64,000 nucleotides of DNA. Source: Tomocerus qinae. Taxonomy: Eukaryota; Arthropoda; Collembola; Entomobryomorpha; Tomoceridae. Both the position numbers and the translations under genes were made by a program. This document shows, piece after piece, positions 26,096 to 37,775 of this stretch. The notes below the pieces were generated by a model that ran no database searches, was not told where the DNA came from, and saw only the letters and a list, made by a program, of their open reading frames with translations. Numbering within the stretch: position 1 is the first letter of the stretch; each line of letters opens with the position of its first letter. The DNA is taken from assembly GCA_020055645.1 (NCBI GenBank), contig CM034549.1:10257501-10321500 (forward strand), written 5' to 3'.

Positions 26096-26283
26096 ACACC
26101 CACAGTGTGGGTGTCGACCCGTCAGGAGCCTGATTGTTGTGAATCCCACACCCACCACAAATCAGATTGCTAAAAAATTTTGATGCGTAGATAATTAGGA
26201 CCGCAACCTAAACTAATAAGCTAATTAAATTTTACGTACGTATTAATTTTTAATTTTACAAAGTTAGTTTACCTGCGGTCCTA
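26096..26283. repeat. Small inverted repeats in an RTK A intron
   Basis: The intron between the third and fourth exons of copy A is about 391 bp, against about 112-130 bp in B, C and D. The extra DNA contains a hairpin at 26096-26114 (ACACCCAC, AGT, GTGGGTGT) and 10-bp inverted copies of taggaccgca at 26196-26205 and 26274-26283. A MITE-like insertion specific to copy A is the simplest reading. Confidence 0.55.
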
Positions 26284-27941
26284 ATACCTGCCGTTATTTT
26301 ATTTAACTAATATTTCAAATTATATACCTGCTTTCAAACTTTTCAACATGGTGGTCAAATTTTTCCGTATTGTAAATTCACAATGACCTCCTAAAGCTAA
26401 ATATCCTTTATGTGATCTACACGTAACGGTTATAGAATCATTAGCAGGAATAAATATTTCGTTTTTTTTCAGGCCGTTAACATCCATTTGCAAAGCGTCT
26501 TGGCAGTTTTTGTTATTTATATCTTTATATGGAGCATAAATTGGATAGAATTTGAGGTGTGGGATTGTATCGTTGCCAGTTGTACTCCTCCAAGGGCAAT
26601 TTATATCTATTCAGGAAAATTTTTAAAAAAATGATAATTTCTATCTTATCTTATATTATATCTTAAGCATATTATTATATTATAAATTATATCTTAAACA
26701 AGAACATTTTCCATATTTTTTTACATTGTTTTAGCAGCCGGGAGTTTTCCTCGGAGTTCACGAAAATAGTGTGTGGATTGTCTTGAGGCTGAGTGTGAAT
26801 ATATACCGTGTTTTGCATACAAGGGATTTCTACACTTTTGCAACTGTATTTAACTTCTACCAAACGTCTTAACAACTCTGGATCAACTTCGACAACCATC
26901 GTAGTAGTGAAACTATACCGATAAATGGTAGAGTTTCGTAAAATTCTCTTATTTGACGATAACAACCCATTGAACTAAAAAAACAAAATATTAAGTTCAC
27001 TTTTGGACTAAGAGGAATAAATAATTAGGCAATTAAATATTTTTGATACCTGTTTGTCCAGATCATCATCTTCTACGCTCCAATAAATAGGATAAAATGC
27101 ATGACACTCCAGAGTAAGAAAAAAACTATTTCCACCAGAATGAAACACATTATTATGAACTCGTGTAATATCAGTTGTATTCTGAGAGTGAAATCTTATC
27201 TCTGGCATCACTGGCTTAAGTGGCTTATGTAGTGAAAATATGGTATTCCCTTCACATGGTACAGATGTTATTAAAATAAGTTCAAAAATCAAAAAATGGA
27301 GAGAGACAATGGTTGCCAGTCTCATTTCTCTAAGGCATCTACACATTGCTTAATGTGATTTTGTTGTGAGATGAATTTGAAATCAATGGTCATGCTGCGG
27401 TTTTCCATGTAAAATTATTTCTTTAAATAATATCGATGTCTTATGGCTGCCAAGTATCAATTTCACCTTAACAAGAATCCGATTCTTTCATCAATCAAAT
27501 GTGTTCCTTAACACTTTTACGTGTCTCAGCTGAAAGACGCTTTTCAGGCTGTACTATGTGAATAACGTTTGGAAGCATTAAAGAAAGGAAGTAAATTAAT
27601 ATTTTTTAGTTTGCCAGGAAATGATATGGGTATCACCGAAATGTTTTATTGTCACTGTGTATTTACAACCACATTCCATTCAGTTAGAACTTACTTAATT
27701 AGGATTTGGATTGGAGGAAGTTTTATAAATTATAAATGTTTTTTCTTAATACACTTGATATTATTGTAAATAAATACACGATACACTGATTCTTAATTAT
27801 TATGGCATATTGTCAATAAATGTGACATAATGCAGTAAACAATTCTGTCTGGTAAATAATATTTATCACTTATCTAATGTATTTTTTGTACTTACAAGAA
27901 TCAACATGTTATTAATTAATATTCCTATTAATCATGGAGTG

Positions 27942-28408
27942 TAGGTCAATTTGTCAAAAAAGCCAGTTGGGCAACTTTCAGTTTGACAAAACGCCAAGAC
28001 CTCTGGGACCTATTTCACCGTTATTTTGTACTTTGCATTTTGCACTTTACAAATTATTATACATTTAACATCAATTTTAAATAGTTAAGGTTGCACACTG
28101 CCCCTGCGTAGTAAATACAGGGACTACCAAAATGCATGTTTAATTAAAAGTGTGTTACAGTCGAGTTAAAATAGAAATGAACTCGATACAATTTCTATTT
28201 TAACTCGACTGTACATCTGGCTTAATTTCTCCCGAAAGAATCATTTCATTTTTATGGGACTTGAATTTTTGCAATCGTCGTGGAATATCCAAAAGGTACA
28301 AACGGTTGGATTCGGATTTTTGGCTGAAATTAGGCAGCGGTACCTCTTTGCATTGCCGGTGTTTGCCAGTCTCCATTATACCAATTCACCTTTTGCCAAA
28401 CTGACCTA
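27942..28408. repeat. MITE-like element upstream of RTK A
   Basis: The ends are inverted repeats of about 20 bp built on taggtcaatttgtcaaaa (left) and ttttgccaaactgaccta (right). A related element with the same ends lies at 42498-43132 in the same place relative to RTK copy B. It contains a perfect 23-bp hairpin, arms 28156-28178 and 28191-28213. No coding capacity seen. Confidence 0.65.
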
Positions 28409-29184
28409 GATACGTAGTGACGTAAAACATTCAAGGAAAATACATGTTTATGCAAACAAAAACATGCTACATTCGAGAGCGCTCAACTTTACTGATAAAT
28501 GACTGATAAAAGTATTTTATGCAATAAATGTTTAAGTAGTAGTTTATAGTCCATGTTTCACGAAGCTATCGTGAAGTTAAGGTGAAAATTTTCACTTTTA
28601 AAATTTATAACTTGGGTTTTGCGAAGTTATTTTGACGTTAAAAGGAAGTTCTTCCCTTTCCAAGTTATTGAAACATTTCATTGATTTAAGAGTGATGATT
28701 TTAACCTTCCTTTTACACTTTGTTTTTGACTATGTAGATGCATCTCGCTCAAGCAGCTTTATCCTTCCATGATAAATCAGCAATCCTGTATTATAAACTA
28801 GGCATTACCCATTAAATATGTTATAAACAGACAAAAGGGCAGTTTCATATAATAATATTATATAAGTTTCATATAATAATAATATATGAGGAGTTTGGTA
28901 GTGAGAGTTAAACCAATGTATTAGCACCCACACTGAAAAAAATAAACTGTGCTGTAAGCATGAATTAATTGATATTTGGGACAAATGATATCCTTAAAGT
29001 TTAGTACATACGTACTAAACTAACCGGAGATTATTTTTATAGTTAAGTACACACTACTGAAAATCAAACAGATATTATATCTCGTTGGCATCGCTGACTG
29101 CTCCATGCAAATCAGCGATGAAGACCGACAGCCAGCTACTTTACCGAACTATTCTGGACATCTTATTGGCAACATCGATTGTCA
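28409..29184. other. Spacer of the duplicated RTK block
   Basis: AT-rich, without genes. Segments near 28480-28550 and 28880-28930 are recognisably similar to segments near 43200-43360 and 57900-58080, which shows that the duplicated unit extends about 1.5 kb beyond the 5' end of the RTK gene. Confidence 0.5.
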
Positions 29185-29188
29185 AGTC

Positions 29189-30133
29189 TATAATGTAGTT
29201 TGCCCTATCTAGGTATTAGTTTGAGATAGTTTGATATCTATGGTTTATAAAATAATAATTTTATATGCTGTAGATAATAATTTATAGTGATAGAACAAAC
29301 GGAATAATCCAGATTCACAACTTACAGTGTAGAATTTATTTAGGCAACGATTGGAATGAGATTAGCACAAAATAGCACTTAATAATTGTAAACGAACAAA
29401 TCTACGCATAATTCAAACCCTAAATATTATAGGTCCCACAATTGTTGAAAGTTAAGTCAAACTAAACTGAACACACTTATTATTAATTTATGTCTTAGCA
29501 TTAAATAATATTAAATAATACACAGTTATAAAAGTTGTTGCTTTGCTGCTGCCGTCGTGTACGCTCAACAAAGCAAGACAACCGGAATTTCCTTAGAATA
29601 ATTCACACTTAAGACAGCACAATGGTTCACGATAATTTGTAAATAGATTACAATTATCGGAACGTGTAGAGCTTTAATTTAACTCAATTGATTATACTTG
29701 ATTTCAAAATTAAATCTTAAATAAATTGGAAATAATAATTAAACTTATATTTTACCTTAAACTTAAAATGAAGCCTGTGACTTGAATAGAGCAAGTACGT
29801 AAAGGCAATTACTTATGAAATACTGAATTACAAATTAACTTAAACTAAGAATTTTAGTAGAGCACCAAGCAAGGGACAAGTCAACCAAAGCGAAGTGAAT
29901 CGTACAAAATACAATAGGAAATCAGCCAGGAGTGGAATGTTCTCCTTCCTTTTATAACTTTCGGAGCCATACCTATCTATAACAGGTCCACAGAGCATAT
30001 TATGGAAGTTTTTTGTCCAGCGAACAGATTCTTATCTTAACAACTATTAACATACTATAATTCTCCTATATGCATCTTTAGATGATTATTTGAATTTAAA
30101 TAATGCATGTAAAGAATAGAAATATTCTTTACA
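29189..30133 (-). repeat. 3' LTR of the gypsy element
   Basis: 945 bp; ends tataatgta on the plus-strand left and tctttaca on the right. Same sequence as 36678-37623 apart from one missing T near position 29198. Confidence 0.92.
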
Positions 30134-30197
30134 ACTCACCACCTCTAAAAGACTGATATATATACTTAATAAGAACTTAATAATGAAATTAATAAAC

Positions 30198-31313
30198 TTA
30201 GTTGTCAGCCAGTAATTCCTCTTCATCAGAAATTGGTATGTCCATAATCGTCACGGGTGATGGTGTTGATCGATGCAATTGTAGATTAGAAAATGAAGTA
30301 GAAATATTATCACCTGAATTAGGATTACACGTAGGAATATAAATAAGAGCATTTGTCACCCCAGATGTACATTGAGGAACATACTCTTCTGTTACTGGAG
30401 GTAAAGGTAATGCAGTGGAAAGAGGGGTCAAGCACTTTCTCATAGCAGCCTCATTCTCTAGTATTCTACGGTATTTACGATCATTGCGTAGTTTCTGATG
30501 ACGCTTTTGTCGTTCAAGTGCTGCTGGCGTTTTTAGAGTTGGTTTGCTTATAGTTTTGGATTGCTGTGATATGGGGTTTCGTAGAAATGGAGATTTCCCA
30601 ATTCGAGTTAAGGCCTCTTTTCTCTCCTTTTCCTTTTGAATTTCAGCTTTTTCAATAAAATTTTTACTTAATAATTGAAAATTTATGTTACTTGTGACCC
30701 CTTTTGACTTTGTTTGTACGCCACACTTTGTGGTTGTGGTTGGTAACTCAAGCTCCATTAAAGGAATTGAAGTTATTTTACTTGAAAAGTCTATGTTATT
30801 TAAGATATTGTTAATGTGATCAGGGGATAAAGAAAGAGCATTTGGAGGAGTTGCAGGTATGTAAGCAGCCATTGGGTTATATCTTGGAGGTGGTTTTCTA
30901 GGGGATGCAAGGACTGTCGTTGTGTTATTTGAAAAATCTCTAATGACAATGGTTCCAATAGGATCAAACGGCATATCCGTAGTAAAATCACCGGGAGGGG
31001 TTGGGTCTGTTTCAGATACCAATATCCCTCGGTCGACCACGGTTATGTTACTATCACGTTCATTGTCATTAGCGAGTATTGTTTGTTTTTGTTTCGTGCT
31101 GTATTTATCCCAAGATTTCAATTTTTTTCTATATGGGTCTTCCGGAGTTTGACAATGTGTTGAACGTACAGATGGAAATTGCGGTTGATATGCAGGATAA
31201 GGAGGAAATGGCATCGGAAAAGCATTAAATGTCAAATGTGGTGGAGGGAGAAAGTAGGGTGGTGGCAAGCGTGGAAGCCCCGTTCTTGGAAACCGCTGCA
31301 TCTGTACGATCAC
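30198..31313 (-). CDS. Third ORF of the gypsy element (371 aa)
   Basis: Follows pol and overlaps its end by 89 bases in another frame. Proline-rich at the N-terminus (PPPYF, PPPHLTF), rich in Thr, Ser and Pro throughout, with a basic central part (LERQKRHQKLRNDRKYRR). There is no signal peptide, membrane span or Cys-rich region, so it does not look like an envelope protein. Function unknown; it stays open over 371 codons, which suggests it is or was translated. Expression could need a subgenomic RNA or reinitiation. Confidence 0.7.
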   Translation of the reverse strand: MIVQMQRFPRTGLPRLPPPYFLPPPHLTFNAFPMPFPPYPAYQPQFPSVRSTHCQTPEDPYRKKLKSWDKYSTKQKQTILANDNERDSNITVVDRGILVSETDPTPPGDFTTDMPFDPIGTIVIRDFSNNTTTVLASPRKPPPRYNPMAAYIPATPPNALSLSPDHINNILNNIDFSSKITSIPLMELELPTTTTKCGVQTKSKGVTSNINFQLLSKNFIEKAEIQKEKERKEALTRIGKSPFLRNPISQQSKTISKPTLKTPAALERQKRHQKLRNDRKYRRILENEAAMRKCLTPLSTALPLPPVTEEYVPQCTSGVTNALIYIPTCNPNSGDNISTSFSNLQLHRSTPSPVTIMDIPISDEEELLADN

Positions 31314-34300
31314 AATACGGACTTAACTCATTGGCATGAACCTTGTTAACTCTTTGGTCATTTTGTAATGAAATTAGATCGTAAACATTTTGAGATAACT
31401 TTTCAACAATTGTGTATGGACCTTCTCTATTATTAGCTAATTTTGTTGAAAATCCTTTACTTGAATCAGACAAAAAGTGAGTTTTCAGTAAAACTTTGTC
31501 TCCCACTGGATAAGAACGTGGTTTACTCTTCTTATTATAATTTTTAATGTAAGTAAGTTGACTTAATGTTAAATTATCTCTTGCAATGTTATGTATTTCG
31601 TTCATTCTCATTCCAATGTTTTGCATTTCATTGTGTACTCCTAATGTGGTATTTACCAAATTGTCAAATGGATTTCGATATTCTCTTCCTGTTGCCAGAT
31701 ATGCCGGCGTAAAGTTTGTACTGTCATTAACAGCAGTTCTAATGGCAAAACCTAATTCATGTAAATAGATATCCCAATCTTTACAGCATTCTATCTGAGC
31801 AATAATCATTCTTTTAACTGTCTCATTATAACGTTCTATGATGTTAGCTTGGGGGTGATAAGCTGATATGTGAAATTGCTTTATGCCCAGAATAGTACAC
31901 CAATCCGCAAAAAGGTGAGATGTAAACTGGGTTCCGTTGTCACTAATGATAGTGTTAGGAAATCCCCAACGGCAAAATGTTTCTTGCAGCTTTTGAATAA
32001 TTATTTCCGATTTAGCAACTTTAAGTGGAAATAATTCTACGAATTTAGTAAATGAGTCTACAATTACAAAGAGATAAACATTTTTGTCGCGGCCTTTTGG
32101 CATAGGCCCCATTAAATCAACTGCAATAGTTGTCCATGGTCCTGAAGGCATTATTGAGGTACATGGTACAGACGGGAGTTTTGAAGGCTTAGCTTTTTGA
32201 CAGACATCGCATGATTTTACAAACTTAATAACATCTTTTCTCATTCCCTGCCAATAAACCCTCGATTCAAGCCGCAGATAAGTTTTTCGAATGCCTAAAT
32301 GTCCAGCTAGTGAATTATCATGAAAAAATGTCAATATACGTGGTATAAGTGAAAGCGGAATCCAAACTCTCCAGTATAGACGTTCATCTTCCCACGGTTT
32401 ATTTAGTGGTCCCACATACTTAAGAAGTAACCCATCATCTGTGATATATGCTCTTTTAATAATGCTTAGATCACTACCATTTTGGAAATTACTAACCGCA
32501 GAATTGTCAATTGTTTGCTGTTGTAAAATTGATTTTATATGACATAAGGAGCTATCTATGCTTTGTTCATGAATTATTTCTGCTCTTGTAATAACATCTC
32601 CCTGTGAAAGTACTAAAATTTCATCAACCCTGCTTAAAGCGTCCACGGGTTTCATATCATTTGAAGTGCCTGGTTTGTATACAATATTAAAATTATACTG
32701 CTGCAGAACCATAAACCAATGTGCAAGTCTACCGGCAGGTTCTTTCATGCGTTGTAGCCATGTAAGAGCTTGATGGTCTGTCTCAATTGTGAATGTGGTA
32801 TATTCAATAAAATGCCTGAACTTTTGTACAGCATACAGAACAGCAAGTAGTTCTTTTTCGGAAACAGAATACCGAGTTTGAGCAGGGGTTAAAGTTTGAC
32901 TGGCAAACCAAACCGGGTATTTTACACCTTCATGCTCCTGTAACAGAATTGCTCCAATGCCCACATTAGATGCATCCGTTTGGATTGTAAAATGACCGTT
33001 AAGATCAGGAATACGAAGATGTGTAGTTTGTGACAATGCTGATTTTAAGAAATCAAAAGCCTTTTGCCTTCGTTCATTCCATTCAAACTTCACGTCTTTC
33101 CTTAATAGCTCAGTAAGTGGCTTTGCATGTTCACTGGCATTTGGCACAAAACGGCGATAGAAATTGAATAATCCTAAAAATTGCAAGACATGCTTATGTT
33201 TTTTAGGAACAGGAAAATTATGCAGAACTTTAGCCTTCTCAGGATCCGGATAGCATTTTCCCGGTTCAATGATAAACCCTAAATACTTGAGTCTTTGTCT
33301 GCAAAGCTGAATCTTATTAGGATGAATTGTAAGATTAGCATCTTTAAATTTTTGCAAAACAATAGAAATATGTTCCATGTGTTCGTCGAAGGTTTTACTG
33401 AAAATAATACAGTCATCAAAGTATATGCAGGCTATTTTCCATTTCAGGTCTCCTAAGACCTGGTCCATACACCGTTGAAAGGTTGCTGGACTATTGATCA
33501 TGCCCATTGGTAATCTCTTGAATTGGTATAACCCATTTGGAGTTAAAAAGGCTGTTTTATGACGGTCGCACAAAGCTACTGCAATTTGGTAAAACCCTTT
33601 CGTTAAATCAATAATTGTGAAAAAATTATACGAGCCCAAAATGGAAATATAGTCTACCATGGGAGATATAGGATATCTATCTGGTTCAGTAATATTATTG
33701 ATAGGCTTGAAATTAATGACGAAACGTTTGGAACCGTCTGGTTTAGGAAGACAAAACCCATTAGCTGACCAGGAACTACATGAGGGCTCTATTATGTCGT
33801 ATTCTAATAGTTCATCTAATGTTTGTTGAAAAATTTCTTTCTTTCCTGCACTCATTGGAAACATTCTAGCTGTAACAGGTTTATGGTTGCCAGTGTCAAT
33901 GTAATGTTCATACATTGTGCATAATCCTGGCCGCTTAGTGAACATGTCAGTGAAAGGAGTAAGTACAGTGCGTAATTCATCTCGTTGCTTATCAGAAAGT
34001 ATATCGGGAACCATAATAAGATCTTTAAGTTGCGTATCTACTAACATAATTTTGTGTGAGTCTGTATATAATGGAACTAAATTTGGAATATCCACTGATT
34101 TCTTTTCGTACGGCATATAATCGAAATTAGCTAAAACTTGTGCTGGTGAAGTGGGCTGACTTTTGCTTATAATGTTTTCAGAATTTGAAGTAAGTAAATC
34201 AGCACCTTCATTGTTTTCCCATGGGTCTGCAATGTGATTAAGTAACTCTTTATGATAAGTATCCGTCTCTTTGCAATTTAAAGTTATACTGTCTATGCTT

Positions 34301-34623
34301 TGTAATTGTTTACTAAAAGGAAAAATTTCTTTATTCAAACCGACTGTCCACCCTCCCATTCCAATAAAAATGCCTATATTAGTAGGACGAAGAAAGTCTC
34401 GTCCTAAAAGTACTGTTTTGATTGCGCCTGGAAGTAAATAAAATGTTTGTCTTCTAGAGTGTTTTCCAAAGCGCACTGTAAGATTAACATATTCATTAAC
34501 GTTAACAAATCCCTTTAAAAACTTCATTGACTTTACAAAAGGGACACATTTAATATTATTCTCCTTAACTAATTTAATTACAATATCCCCAATAACTGAA
34601 CAAGATGAACCAGAATCTAACAA
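31225..34623 (-). CDS. pol: Gypsy pol: protease, RT, RNase H, integrase
   Basis: Over 1132 codons without a stop. Order: aspartic protease LDSGSS; reverse transcriptase with WSANGFCLPKPDGSKRF, LTKGFYQIA, FKRLPMGMINSPATFQ and the active-site box IYFDDCIIFS; RNase H with QTDASNVGIGA and ETDHQALTW; integrase with an H-H-C-C zinc finger (HLGIRKTY to CDVCQK), then the catalytic Asp of VDLMGP, Asp of ISDNGTQF and Glu of NIIERYNE; then a GPY/F-type module (REGPYTIVEKL). No chromodomain. The domain order RT-RNaseH-IN identifies Ty3/gypsy. The frame is open further upstream to about 34750 without an ATG and overlaps the end of gag, so pol is probably made as a Gag-Pol fusion by frameshifting. All catalytic residues I can see are present. 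Confidence 0.93.
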   Translation of the reverse strand: MLDSGSSCSVIGDIVIKLVKENNIKCVPFVKSMKFLKGFVNVNEYVNLTVRFGKHSRRQTFYLLPGAIKTVLLGRDFLRPTNIGIFIGMGGWTVGLNKEIFPFSKQLQSIDSITLNCKETDTYHKELLNHIADPWENNEGADLLTSNSENIISKSQPTSPAQVLANFDYMPYEKKSVDIPNLVPLYTDSHKIMLVDTQLKDLIMVPDILSDKQRDELRTVLTPFTDMFTKRPGLCTMYEHYIDTGNHKPVTARMFPMSAGKKEIFQQTLDELLEYDIIEPSCSSWSANGFCLPKPDGSKRFVINFKPINNITEPDRYPISPMVDYISILGSYNFFTIIDLTKGFYQIAVALCDRHKTAFLTPNGLYQFKRLPMGMINSPATFQRCMDQVLGDLKWKIACIYFDDCIIFSKTFDEHMEHISIVLQKFKDANLTIHPNKIQLCRQRLKYLGFIIEPGKCYPDPEKAKVLHNFPVPKKHKHVLQFLGLFNFYRRFVPNASEHAKPLTELLRKDVKFEWNERRQKAFDFLKSALSQTTHLRIPDLNGHFTIQTDASNVGIGAILLQEHEGVKYPVWFASQTLTPAQTRYSVSEKELLAVLYAVQKFRHFIEYTTFTIETDHQALTWLQRMKEPAGRLAHWFMVLQQYNFNIVYKPGTSNDMKPVDALSRVDEILVLSQGDVITRAEIIHEQSIDSSLCHIKSILQQQTIDNSAVSNFQNGSDLSIIKRAYITDDGLLLKYVGPLNKPWEDERLYWRVWIPLSLIPRILTFFHDNSLAGHLGIRKTYLRLESRVYWQGMRKDVIKFVKSCDVCQKAKPSKLPSVPCTSIMPSGPWTTIAVDLMGPMPKGRDKNVYLFVIVDSFTKFVELFPLKVAKSEIIIQKLQETFCRWGFPNTIISDNGTQFTSHLFADWCTILGIKQFHISAYHPQANIIERYNETVKRMIIAQIECCKDWDIYLHELGFAIRTAVNDSTNFTPAYLATGREYRNPFDNLVNTTLGVHNEMQNIGMRMNEIHNIARDNLTLSQLTYIKNYNKKSKPRSYPVGDKVLLKTHFLSDSSKGFSTKLANNREGPYTIVEKLSQNVYDLISLQNDQRVNKVHANELSPYCDRTDAAVSKNGASTLATTLLSPSTTFDI

Positions 34624-34754
34624 AGCAGGAAAAGTATTTGAAAGTATACTTATGTCAATGTAGGGTTGAAAATCATCGTCAAACTTAATAGATAAGTTTT
34701 CGTCAATAATTATAGGGTCGGAATTTAAAATTTGATGTGTTTTTGTTACCCGGT

Positions 34755-36445
34755 TCAGTTCTTGCGAACCGGGCTTCTTGGGTTTCCCGAATTCGCTTTG
34801 TTAGTTCTATTTGGGCAGGATGCTATATAGTGATCTTTAGAACCACAATCATAGCAAGCTCCTGGGGATTTGCTTGGGGAAGGGGCCGACGTCCTATTCT
34901 GTCTATGTACATTATCAGATCGAAATGGAGAAGTTGGTCTGGCAGGACTAGTGCTTAGGAGGGGATTTGACTTTTGTTCACTATAATTAGGAGACATGGG
35001 TGGTGGTAACGTTGCTTGAAACCTAACTTGCTTTTTAGGAGTGTCCGAATGATAAAATGTAAATGGATCGACAGATGCCGGATGAAGTTTGGGAATAGTA
35101 GACGAGTAAGGTGTTGGTTCATTACTAGCAGTGAAATTAACTGATTCTGACCGGACTATAGGCTTCCATGCTAAGGAAGGCTCTAAATTTCCATAAGTTG
35201 GTGGCAATTTGTATGTGTGATTTGCCTTTAGAAGCTCTTGTGCTTCAAGTGCACACGTCTTTAAATCTCCTAGATTTCGAATACATTTGCCTTGCAATGC
35301 TGATCGATACTCGGGGTGGCATTGTTTCAGAACAGTACGGATAATAGTATTATCATTTATTTCCATTCCCAAGCGTTCAAAATAATCCATAACGACACGG
35401 ATATATGAAGTAAGTGTTTCATTTGGACCTTGTGACCTCTGATCAAGTTCACGTCTCAAATCTTCTACATAACCTATCGACTGAAACTCCCCTCTTAATC
35501 TTATTTTGAAGTCATTCCAAGAATAAAATGCAGGTTCATATCGCAGCCAGTTGTAGGCGTCCTGAATTAATGCTAATGGAACTACATACTGCAGCATTTC
35601 ATTTTCTGTATATCCAACTATGGACTGGTATTTTCCAGCTCTAACAAAAAGTCAAATGGGGTTTTGGAGTCCCCATAACCAGAATATTTCGGAATTTGGA
35701 TATCGCTAGTTTTTAAATGATGTGACCTAGCTGCATTGCCTTGTGGTGGTGGTTGCATATTATTGAAGTTCAAATTCCTTCTACTATTATTGACATTAGC
35801 ATGTTGCTGTCCCTGAGAAGGCCCATGTGGTTGCCCAAAACCACGATTTGAATGTACTGGCATGCTGTCAGGAGGACGATAAGATTGTGGTGGAGGAGCA
35901 TTTACATGCGAATTTGAAATTCTACCCTGATCAGCATTATCAAAGCGAGAATTAATTTGTGTAAAAGAAACTTGCATGTTTTGCAGCACATTCACTATCT
36001 GTTCCTGACTGGCATTAAATGTAGCAAAGCCTTGTGTCATAGTCTGCAATAGCAACTGCATGGAATTTTCATTAACTTGAGCGTTAGGATGCATATTATT
36101 CCTGATAACTTGGACATTTGGTTGGACATTATTATTCCTGTTGGCTGGAATATTTTGTTGCATATTACTATTTCTAGGGCTTGGTACATTTACCTGTTGA
36201 TCTATTGGATCTTCTCCACCCTGATTTGGTGCTTGGATCCCCTGAACATTATGCAAAGGAGACCTTTGATTTGCGTCATTTCTAGCGACTGATATGTCAT
36301 TGGAATTCGAAGCTATTGCCTGAGGTGAAGCTACTGGTGAATGCATAACTCTAGCTCTGCTATTTGGATTTAGCCCTGTGGGATTTTCTGCAGGTCCATG
36401 ACTTCTGTTTCCCTGCCGTCCCTGTCCTTGTCTTTGAGCACTCAT
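34755..36445 (-). pseudogene. gag: Gypsy gag, in two frames
   Basis: The first frame (35618-36445) starts with ATG, is rich in Asn/Gln/Pro, and ends within a conserved-looking capsid segment. The capsid continues in a different frame at 34755-35597 (ALIQDAYNWLRYEP, YIRVVMDYF), followed by a CCHC zinc knuckle CYDCGSKDHYIASC at about 34830. The two meet in a short A run near 35625 and differ by one base. Either a real one-base loss, which would disable this copy, or a sequencing error, or a programmed shift; no classical slippery site is evident. Confidence 0.8.
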
Positions 36446-36677
36446 ACTGGATATTCTTTTCTTTGTTTGACAAAATTTTTAAAATGAATGAAATTGGGTA
36501 ATGGATGAAAATATTAAATTGCAATTGTACGTCAAGAAAAAAAATTCTTCAACGTGAATTGGTTTGTCTTAATGTAGGAAATAAATTGTGGAAATTGAGA
36601 AATTAATTTTGTTTTAAAATGGTAAGTAAATGTCAGAAATAACTCTCACAATCTGTAAGCTCGGAGGGTCGCCACTT

Positions 36678-37623
36678 TATAATGTATGTTTGCCCTATCT
36701 AGGTATTAGTTTGAGATAGTTTGATATCTATGGTTTATAAAATAATAATTTTATATGCTGTAGATAATAATTTATAGTGATAGAACAAACGGAATAATCC
36801 AGATTCACAACTTACAGTGTAGAATTTATTTAGGCAACGATTGGAATGAGATTAGCACAAAATAGCACTTAATAATTGTAAACGAACAAATCTACGCATA
36901 ATTCAAACCCTAAATATTATAGGTCCCACAATTGTTGAAAGTTAAGTCAAACTAAACTGAACACACTTATTATTAATTTATGTCTTAGCATTAAATAATA
37001 TTAAATAATACACAGTTATAAAAGTTGTTGCTTTGCTGCTGCCGTCGTGTACGCTCAACAAAGCAAGACAACCGGAATTTCCTTAGAATAATTCACACTT
37101 AAGACAGCACAATGGTTCACGATAATTTGTAAATAGATTACAATTATCGGAACGTGTAGAGCTTTAATTTAACTCAATTGATTATACTTGATTTCAAAAT
37201 TAAATCTTAAATAAATTGGAAATAATAATTAAACTTATATTTTACCTTAAACTTAAAATGAAGCCTGTGACTTGAATAGAGCAAGTACGTAAAGGCAATT
37301 ACTTATGAAATACTGAATTACAAATTAACTTAAACTAAGAATTTTAGTAGAGCACCAAGCAAGGGACAAGTCAACCAAAGCGAAGTGAATCGTACAAAAT
37401 ACAATAGGAAATCAGCCAGGAGTGGAATGTTCTCCTTCCTTTTATAACTTTCGGAGCCATACCTATCTATAACAGGTCCACAGAGCATATTATGGAAGTT
37501 TTTTGTCCAGCGAACAGATTCTTATCTTAACAACTATTAACATACTATAATTCTCCTATATGCATCTTTAGATGATTATTTGAATTTAAATAATGCATGT
37601 AAAGAATAGAAATATTCTTTACA
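36678..37623 (-). repeat. 5' LTR of the gypsy element
   Basis: 946 bp, near-identical to 29189-30133. As the 5' LTR in the element's own sense it should hold its promoter. Confidence 0.92.
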
Positions 37624-37775
37624 AGTCATTTAAAAGCTTAATATGTAAGTAAGACAGCAAGACCGATAGATGTCGATCCCAGATATTATACAGACAACAA
37701 AAATGTGAACTGCTAAATTATGAATCATAAAATAAAATCTCAGTAGTTATTCTCACTATGAATTAGGTTGAAATA

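Larger units (their letters stand above)
22823..27346 (-). pseudogene. Receptor tyrosine kinase copy A, split by insertion
   Basis: Eleven exons as in copies B and C: 27050-27346, 26725-26974, 26328-26606, 25379-25936, 25110-25298 plus 24090-24123 (one exon split), 23887-24010, 23722-23812, 23521-23640, 23177-23388, 22984-23089 and 22823-22927. The order is signal peptide, Cys-containing ectodomain without a domain I can name, a membrane span, a basic stop-transfer KRKRE, then a tyrosine kinase: GQGTFGVVY loop, VAVK lysine, LEYC hinge, HGDLACRNV catalytic loop, TDFGLAK, WKWMAYES, W-S-x-G-I-T-L. The exon coding the region after the Lys is interrupted by a 986-bp element between two TTAA copies. 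Every other exon is open. Unless the insert is spliced out the kinase is truncated after helix C. The HRD Arg is Gly. Confidence 0.8.
29189..37623 (-). mobile_element. Ty3/gypsy LTR retrotransposon, near-complete
   Basis: An 8435-bp element on the minus strand with two LTRs of 945 and 946 bp. The flanking 4-bp duplication AGTC is at 29185-29188 and 37624-37627. Order in its own sense: 5' LTR (36678-37623), a candidate primer-binding site starting TGGCGACC just inside it (about 36667-36674), gag (two frames), protease-RT-RNase H-integrase, a third frame, a purine-rich tract (about 30138-30150), 3' LTR. By eye the LTRs differ by one base near their plus-strand start, so the insertion is recent. 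There is no recognisable envelope gene; it is an old-style intracellular retroelement and not an infectious virus. Confidence 0.92.

Noticed and set aside
26725..26745. Apparent one-base frameshift at the end of exon 2 in RTK copy A relative to B
   Set aside because: The A run is 3' of a shared donor (caat/gtaaa) used consistently in A, B and C, so the indel is intronic.
30198..31313. Third retrotransposon ORF as an envelope gene
   Set aside because: No signal peptide, transmembrane segment, cleavage site or cysteine pattern.
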